Shown: positions 6,705 through 10,578 of the stretch, piece by piece | How the letters are laid out: each line of letters begins with the position of its first letter | Position numbering within the stretch: position 1 is the first letter of the stretch | Assembly (NCBI GenBank): GCA_946885545.1 | Contig: CAMPGP010000051.1 | Location: 1 to 10,578 of the forward strand | Reading direction: 5' to 3' | DNA length: 10,578 bases | From: an uncultured Altererythrobacter sp. | GTDB lineage: Bacteria; Pseudomonadota; Alphaproteobacteria; Sphingomonadales; Sphingomonadaceae | Program-made: the position numbers and the translations under genes | The notes under the pieces: model-generated | What the model saw: the letters and a program-made list of their open reading frames with translations, nothing else | Database searches by the model: none | Told to the model about the DNA's origin: nothing

Positions 6705-7138
6705 GCGGGCGCGACGAAGGCAAGCTCTACACGCCCGAATTGCTTGCGCTGGCGGTATCGCTAGCCGACGTCCCGATCGATCCTTCGCATTCCCTGACCG
6801 GCCATGCCGTCTCGCGCACTTGCGGCAGCACGGTGACGGTCGGCTTCGCCCCCATGCCCGGTGGCACGATCGGGCGGTTCGGCATTCGGGTCTCCGCTTG
6901 CGCCGTCGGACAAGCCGCGGCCGCGATCTTCGCGCGCGGTGTCGAGGGGCGCTCGGCGGGCGAGATCGCCGCTGCCGAAGCCGCGATCGAAGCATGGTTC
7001 GAAGGGGGCCCGCTCCCCGACTGGCCCGGCTTTTCCGCGATCGCTCCCGCGCAGGCGCATCCGGGCCGGCACGGAGCGGTTCTCCTGCCGTGGAGAGCGG
7101 CGCGAGATGCGCTTTCCAAGGTCGCGCAGTCTGGCTAG
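6701..7138 (+). CDS. IscU/NifU-N-like iron-sulfur scaffold homologue, degenerate, 145 aa
   Basis: The protein resembles the IscU/NifU N-terminal scaffold on which Fe-S clusters are built. Cys41 (RTCGSTV) and Cys67 (VSACAVGQAAA) are 26 residues apart, exactly as Cys37 and Cys63 are in E. coli IscU. Further similarity lies in the segment FARGVEGRSAGEI and the C-terminal RHGAVLLPWRAARDAL, which resembles the RVKCATLPW-type end of SufU proteins. The third ligand cysteine is absent there (Gly or Ala instead), and the conserved Asp after CG is Ser43. The start is the ATG overlapping the cvpA stop, implying translational coupling; there is no Shine-Dalgarno of its own. There are no isc or suf genes nearby. 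It may be a divergent scaffold or carrier, or have lost cluster assembly. Family confidence is fair; function is uncertain. Confidence 0.72.
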   Translation: MSGRDEGKLYTPELLALAVSLADVPIDPSHSLTGHAVSRTCGSTVTVGFAPMPGGTIGRFGIRVSACAVGQAAAAIFARGVEGRSAGEIAAAEAAIEAWFEGGPLPDWPGFSAIAPAQAHPGRHGAVLLPWRAARDALSKVAQSG

Positions 7139-7151
7139 ATCATCCCGCTCG

Positions 7152-7160
7152 GGGAGAGGG
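7152..7160 (+). promoter_or_regulatory. Strong Shine-Dalgarno of the MFS transporter gene
   Basis: The purine run GGGAGAGGG ends 8 nt before the ATG at 7169. It is the strongest ribosome binding site in the window and sits in the 30-bp gap after the IscU-like gene. It fixes the MFS start and implies high independent translation compared with the coupled genes upstream. Confidence 0.6.
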
Positions 7161-7168
7161 AAAGCCAG

Positions 7169-8803
7169 ATGGACCAGAGTGCCGCGGCCGCGCAACGCGA
7201 GCCGACCGATAAGGAAATCCGCCTCGTCATCGCAGCCTCCTCGGCGGGCACGATCTTCGAGTGGTACGATTTCTTCATCTACGGCACGCTCGCCGGGCTG
7301 ATCGGCGCGGCCTTCTTCCCGAGCGGCAACGAGACGCTGCAGTTGCTGCTGGTGTGGGCAGGGTTCGCGGTCGGCTTCGGCTTCAGGCCTCTCGGCGCGA
7401 TCCTGTTCGGCTATCTCGGCGACAAGCTGGGCCGCAAATACACTTTCCTCGTTACCGTGACGCTGATGGGCGTCGCGACAGCGGGTGTGGGGATGATTCC
7501 GAGCGCTGCCAGCATCGGGATCGCCGCGCCGATCATCGTGATCGGCTTCCGCATTCTCCAGGGCCTTGCGCTCGGCGGCGAATACGGCGGCGCGGCGATC
7601 TACGTCGCGGAGCATGCGCCGCCGGAGAAGCGCGGGTTCTACACCAGCTTCATCCAGGCGAGCGTGGTCGGCGGGTTCGTGCTTTCGATCGCGGTCGTGC
7701 TGGCCTGCCGCCTGATCATTCCGCCGGAAGATTTCGCCGACTGGGGCTGGCGCGTGCCGTTCCTGCTCTCGATCGTGCTGCTGGTCATATCTCTGTGGAT
7801 GCGGCTCAAGCTCAACGAGAGCCCGGTGTTCCAGGCAATGAAGGCCGAAGGCCGCACTGCCGCCAATCCCTTCACCGCCAGCTTCAGTTATCCCGGCAAC
7901 AAGAAGCGCATCTTCGTCGCGCTATTCGGGATCACCGGGGTGCTGACCACGATCTGGTACACCGCGTTCTTTTCCGGCCTGTCGTTCCTGCGCGGGCCGA
8001 TGCGGATGGAGGAAGGGCTGGTCGAGGTCATCCTGCTGATCGCCGGTCTGATTGCGATGTCGTTCTACCTCGTGGTCGGGCGCTGGTCAGACCGGGTGGG
8101 CCGCAAGAAGCCGATCATCGTCGGCGCATTGCTGACGCTGCTGCTGCTGTTCCCGATCTTCTGGGGCATGGGCAAGCTCGCGAACCCCGGCCTCGCCGAA
8201 ACCTCCGCCGCGAATCCGGTCGTCGTGTCGGGCCCGCAATGCACGACCGATCCCTTCGCCGAACTGTTCGACCGCGAGCAGACCGGTTGCGGCAAAGTTC
8301 TCGAAACGCTGACCGCGAGCGGCGTGAGTTACACCGTGGAGCAAGCCGATGCACTGGGGCTGACGGTCGCGGGCGAGCCGGTGGTGCTGGCGCCGGCGTG
8401 GATGGACGACGCTGCCGCGCGGCGCGACGGGCTGCTGGCCGAACTGGAGACGCGCGGCTTCGATTTCGAGCGCCAGTCGCCGCCGCTCGCGAATATCGTC
8501 GGAATCGTCGCACTGCTGCTCGGGCTCGGCGTGCTGTCGGCATTGACTTACGGGTCGGTGGCGGCACTGCTGTCGGAGATGTTCCCGCCGCAGATACGCT
8601 ATTCCTCGATGTCGATCCCCTACCATATCGGCGCGGGCTATCTGGGCGGGTTCCTGCCGCTCATCTCGGGCATCATCGTCGCACGTACGGGCGACGTCTA
8701 TGCCGGGCTCTGGTACACCTGGGCCGTCGTCGCGTTCGGCGTCGTGGTCGCATGGTGGGGGCTTGCGGGCGGGCCACCGAAAGACTTCGAAGACGATGCC
8801 TGA
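7169..8803 (+). CDS. MFS transporter, metabolite:H+ symporter type, with a large periplasmic insert, 544 aa
   Basis: This is a 12-TM major facilitator superfamily permease. The N-terminal segment AGTIFEWYDFFIYGTLA is the hallmark of the metabolite:H+ symporter group (ProP, KgtP and ShiA relatives), which take up small organic acids, betaines or similar solutes with protons. Motif A is GYLGDKLGRK after TM2 and recurs as GRWSDRVGRKK after TM8. RILQGLALGGEYGGA marks TM4. About 100 residues (about 337-439) separate TM9 from TM10, which by topology is periplasmic; this insert contains Cys358 and Cys374. Typical members have about 430-500 residues, so the insert explains the extra length. A strong Shine-Dalgarno precedes the ATG. 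The last 8 bases overlap the start of alr, suggesting co-translation. The substrate cannot be read from the sequence. Confidence 0.92.
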   Translation: MDQSAAAAQREPTDKEIRLVIAASSAGTIFEWYDFFIYGTLAGLIGAAFFPSGNETLQLLLVWAGFAVGFGFRPLGAILFGYLGDKLGRKYTFLVTVTLMGVATAGVGMIPSAASIGIAAPIIVIGFRILQGLALGGEYGGAAIYVAEHAPPEKRGFYTSFIQASVVGGFVLSIAVVLACRLIIPPEDFADWGWRVPFLLSIVLLVISLWMRLKLNESPVFQAMKAEGRTAANPFTASFSYPGNKKRIFVALFGITGVLTTIWYTAFFSGLSFLRGPMRMEEGLVEVILLIAGLIAMSFYLVVGRWSDRVGRKKPIIVGALLTLLLLFPIFWGMGKLANPGLAETSAANPVVVSGPQCTTDPFAELFDREQTGCGKVLETLTASGVSYTVEQADALGLTVAGEPVVLAPAWMDDAAARRDGLLAELETRGFDFERQSPPLANIVGIVALLLGLGVLSALTYGSVAALLSEMFPPQIRYSSMSIPYHIGAGYLGGFLPLISGIIVARTGDVYAGLWYTWAVVAFGVVVAWWGLAGGPPKDFEDDA

Positions 8804-9836
8804 TCTACCGCCGCCGAGCCTGCGGCTGAGACTGGACGACGACGCTCTCGCGGCGAACTGGCGCGCGCTCGACGCCCGCTCGGGCAGCGCGCGCGCCGGC
8901 GCCGCGGTAAAGGCCGATGCCTACGGGATCGGCGCGGACAAGGCGGTGCCAGTGCTGCGCAACGCGGGCACACGCGATTTCTTCGTCGCGCACTGGAGCG
9001 AAGTGCCCGAGGTGCTGCGGTACGTCGATCCGGCGCAGGTTTCGGTACTTCACGGGCCGATCCGTTCCGAAGATGCGGCTTATGCGCGCGCTGCCGGGGT
9101 CAAGCCGGTGATCAACAGCGTGGAGCAGGCGCAGCGCTGGATCGAAGCCGGCGGCGGTCCTTGCGATCTGATGATCGACACCGGGATCAACCGCCTCGGG
9201 GTGCCGCCGGCTGCGATCGGCGATCCGACGATCGCCGCGCTCGAGGTCGATGTGCTGATGTCGCACCTTGCTTCCGCGGACGAGGACAGCCCGCTCAATT
9301 CGACCCAACTCGCGCGCTTCCACGAGGTCTGCGCGGCGATTCCGGCACAGCGGCGCAGCCTCGCCAACAGCGCAGGCATAGCCTTGGGGCCGGATTTCGC
9401 GTTCGACCTCACGCGCCCCGGACTCTCGCTCTACGGCGGCATCCCGCGCGGCGAACTCGCGAGCGACATCCGCCAGGTGGCCTATCCGCAAGCCGCGATC
9501 ATACAGGTCCGTGAACTCGTGGCGGGCGACAGCGTTGGTTACAACGCGACGTTCACCGCGAGCGGCTCGATGCGCGCGGGGATCGTCTCCCTCGGCTATG
9601 CCGACGGGTTCCTGCGGGCGCGCGGGCCGGGTGGTGCACTGCATCATGGCGCAGCGCGGCTCCCGCTGCTCGGCAAGGTTTCGATGGACATGATCGTGGT
9701 CGACCTTTCCGCCGCACCCGACCTCCGCGAGGGCGACTGGCTCGACGTGCCGTTCGATCTGCCCGAAGTCACACAGGCATGTGGACTTTCGCAATACGAG
9801 CTGCTGACGACGCTCGGACGCCGCTTCCGCCGATAA
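8796..9836 (+). CDS. alr: Alanine racemase, 346 aa
   Basis: This PLP-dependent enzyme interconverts L- and D-alanine and supplies D-Ala for peptidoglycan. The PLP-binding lysine is Lys39 in AAVKADAYGIG, and the catalytic tyrosine of the second base is Tyr268 in SLGYADGFLR. Other family signatures are DTGINRLG, MSHLASADE, the RPGLSLYGGIP phosphate-binding segment and GKVSMDMIVVDLS. The usual AYGHG after the lysine is AYGIG here. Length is close to the normal 350-370. I chose the ATG at 8796, which overlaps the MFS stop by 8 bp. The longer frame starting at 8700 would overlap the transporter by about 100 bp. The Shine-Dalgarno is weak (GAAGACG), consistent with translational coupling to the transporter. 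It could be the biosynthetic Alr or the catabolic DadX type; no dadA is nearby, which mildly favours Alr. Confidence 0.95.
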   Translation: MPDLPPPSLRLRLDDDALAANWRALDARSGSARAGAAVKADAYGIGADKAVPVLRNAGTRDFFVAHWSEVPEVLRYVDPAQVSVLHGPIRSEDAAYARAAGVKPVINSVEQAQRWIEAGGGPCDLMIDTGINRLGVPPAAIGDPTIAALEVDVLMSHLASADEDSPLNSTQLARFHEVCAAIPAQRRSLANSAGIALGPDFAFDLTRPGLSLYGGIPRGELASDIRQVAYPQAAIIQVRELVAGDSVGYNATFTASGSMRAGIVSLGYADGFLRARGPGGALHHGAARLPLLGKVSMDMIVVDLSAAPDLREGDWLDVPFDLPEVTQACGLSQYELLTTLGRRFRR

Positions 9837-9863
9837 TGTTGCGTTACGGGCGCGTCATGTTGC

Positions 9864-9905
9864 GCTGCACATGCTGCACCTGCTAATGCAGCATGAGTGC
9901 AGCAT
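9864..9905 (+). promoter_or_regulatory. TGC-rich dyad with CTGC-N4-GCAG core, probable PhaR autoregulatory operator
   Basis: The core CTGCTAATGCAG (9880-9891) fits CTGC-N4-GCAG, a PhaR-binding pattern reported for Rhodobacter-type PhaR. Around it, ATGCTGCAC (9871-9879) and GTGCAGCAT (9897-9905) form a perfect 9-bp inverted repeat, and GCTGCAC is also directly repeated at 9864 and 9873. The array ends 14 bp before the phaR ATG at 9920. The patterns are seen directly; PhaR binding is inferred from the family. Confidence 0.6.
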
Positions 9906-9908
9906 TTC

Positions 9909-9912
9909 AGGA
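9909..9912 (+). promoter_or_regulatory. Ribosome binding site deciding the phaR start
   Basis: AGGA lies 7 nt before the ATG at 9920. The in-frame upstream ATG at 9893 lies inside the TGC-rich dyad and is preceded by CACCTGCTAATGCAGC, with no Shine-Dalgarno. The start MAKKQGEPGD is therefore preferred over MSAAFQDLSMAKK. Confidence 0.6.
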
Positions 9913-9919
9913 TCTATCC

Positions 9920-10492
9920 ATGGCCAAGAAACAGGGTGAACCGGGCGATCCGATCATCATCAAGAAATACGCCAACCGGCGCCTCTACAACACCGGCACT
10001 TCGAGCTACATCACGCTGGACGACCTCGCCCGGATGACCCGCGAGGACGTGCAGTTCCAGGTCGTCGACGCCAAGACCGGCGACGACATCACCCATTCGA
10101 TCCTGACCCAGATCATCATGGACGAGGAGGCGAGCGGCGGAGAACAGATGCTGCCGGTCAGCTTTCTCCGCGACCTGATCTCGATGTATGGCAATTCGAT
10201 GCAGGCGATGATGCCGAGCTACCTCGAAGCGAGCATGGCGAACTTCCGCAAGAACCAGACCAAGCTGCAGGAAGCCTTCCGTGAAGGTATGGGCAACAAC
10301 CCGCTCGCCAAGATGGCCGAAACCAACATGGCGATGATGCGCGCCGCGACCGAAGCATTCATCCCCGGCGGCAATAAAGCTGAGGCCCCGCGCGCAGCCG
10401 GTAAGGGCGAGGGCAAGCAGGACACCGAAATCGCCGCGCTGCGCGAGCAGATGGCGATGATGCAGAAAAAGCTGGACGCGCTCGACAAGTAA
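9920..10492 (+). CDS. phaR: Polyhydroxyalkanoate synthesis repressor PhaR, 190 aa
   Basis: PhaR is a cytoplasmic DNA-binding repressor of phasin and PHA genes and of its own gene, and it is released when it binds nascent PHA granules. The N-terminal DNA-binding/PHB_acc_N domain is visible at about residues 10-70, with the hallmark IKKYANRRLYNTGTSSYITL (from residue 14). The second domain begins near residue 78 with LPVSFLRDLISMYGNSMQ. A Met-rich, Gln/Lys-rich amphipathic region and a predicted C-terminal coiled coil (DTEIAALREQMAMMQKKLDA, ending at the C terminus) follow. Length is normal for alphaproteobacterial PhaR. The gene is 83 bp downstream of alr on the same strand and carries its own operator-like TGC-rich dyad, so it is probably a separate transcription unit. 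No phaC, phaP or phaA/B gene is in the window, although the repressor implies that the organism makes PHA. Confidence 0.95.
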   Translation: MAKKQGEPGDPIIIKKYANRRLYNTGTSSYITLDDLARMTREDVQFQVVDAKTGDDITHSILTQIIMDEEASGGEQMLPVSFLRDLISMYGNSMQAMMPSYLEASMANFRKNQTKLQEAFREGMGNNPLAKMAETNMAMMRAATEAFIPGGNKAEAPRAAGKGEGKQDTEIAALREQMAMMQKKLDALDK

Positions 10493-10526
10493 GGCGAACG
10501 CGCCGCCGCAACGCAAATCCAACGAC

Positions 10527-10530
10527 AGGA
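10527..10530 (+). promoter_or_regulatory. Shine-Dalgarno of the partial downstream gene
   Basis: AGGA lies 6 nt before the GTG at 10537. No other start codon near the right edge has a comparable site; the ATG at 10552 to 10554 would begin in another frame without one. Confidence 0.45.
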
Positions 10531-10536
10531 ATACCC

Positions 10537-10578
10537 GTGTCCAACATCCGCCATGCGCTCAACACCCGGCGCGCCGAC
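10537..10578 (+). CDS. Start of a GTG-initiated gene, possibly proline-tRNA ligase, 3' end outside the window
   Basis: Fourteen codons are open from the GTG to the window edge, encoding (M)SNIRHALNTRRAD. This resembles from memory the N terminus of the ProS form found in sphingomonads (MSNIRHAL followed by an R/AD segment), an enzyme that charges tRNA-Pro. The match is short, so the identity is tentative and could be wrong. A good Shine-Dalgarno (AGGA, 6 nt spacing) supports the start. It lies 44 bp after the phaR stop with no convincing terminator between them, so cotranscription is possible. Confidence 0.42.
   Translation, partial: MSNIRHALNTRRAD

Noticed and set aside
7261..8829. Open frame of 522 codons on the plus strand in another frame of the MFS gene
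   Set aside because: It is strongly Arg-rich and low in hydrophobic runs, and it overlaps a well-supported 12-TM transporter.
9893..9919. Upstream phaR start at 9893
   Set aside because: It lies inside the TGC-rich dyad without a ribosome binding site, and PhaR proteins usually begin close to the MAKK-type start.
10493..10505. Terminator hairpin GGCG-AACG-CGCC after phaR
   Set aside because: The stem is only 4 bp and no T tract follows.

Overview
The window is a dense, GC-rich chromosomal segment from an alphaproteobacterium, most likely a sphingomonad and plausibly family Erythrobacteraceae. This placement rests on protein style (DnaK, DnaJ, RadA and PhaR sequences), on the gene set dnaK-dnaJ / radA-cvpA / alr / phaR, and on an alphaproteobacterial-type LexA box. 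No database search was possible. About 97% of the bases are coding and no gene-free stretch reaches 300 bases. I saw no tRNA, rRNA, CRISPR array, insertion sequence or prophage gene.

Layout: (1) At 1-2390 (+) lie the 3' part of dnaK, then dnaJ after a strong GC hairpin, then a low-molecular-weight protein tyrosine phosphatase whose ATG overlaps the dnaJ stop. (2) At 2400-4709 (-) is a large patatin-like protein of 769 aa. It converges on the phosphatase gene with only 9 bp between stops and diverges from radA. (3) At 4781-7138 (+) are radA, a CvpA-family membrane protein, and a degenerate IscU/NifU-like protein that overlaps the cvpA stop by ATGA. (4) At 7169-9836 (+) are a 12-TM MFS transporter of the metabolite:H+ symporter type and alanine racemase, overlapping by 8 bp. 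(5) At 9837-10492 (+) is a TGC-rich dyad followed by phaR, the polyhydroxyalkanoate synthesis repressor. (6) At 10537-10578 is the first 14 codons of a GTG-initiated gene, tentatively proline-tRNA ligase.

Most genes are housekeeping: protein folding (dnaK, dnaJ), recombinational repair (radA), D-alanine supply for peptidoglycan (alr) and carbon-storage control (phaR). The most informative signals are regulatory or are deviations inside families. A perfect GTTC-N7-GTTC element sits 17 bp before radA and overlaps a possible promoter in the radA/patatin divergent region, which suggests SOS control. A CTGC-N4-GCAG core inside a larger TGC-rich inverted repeat precedes phaR and looks like an autoregulatory operator. 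The IscU-like protein keeps two of the three cluster-ligand cysteines at exact spacing but lacks the third and the conserved Asp. The MFS protein carries a periplasmic insert of about 100 residues with a cysteine pair between TM9 and TM10. I do not see a clearly novel multi-gene system. The possible SOS-linked patatin/radA pair is the nearest candidate.
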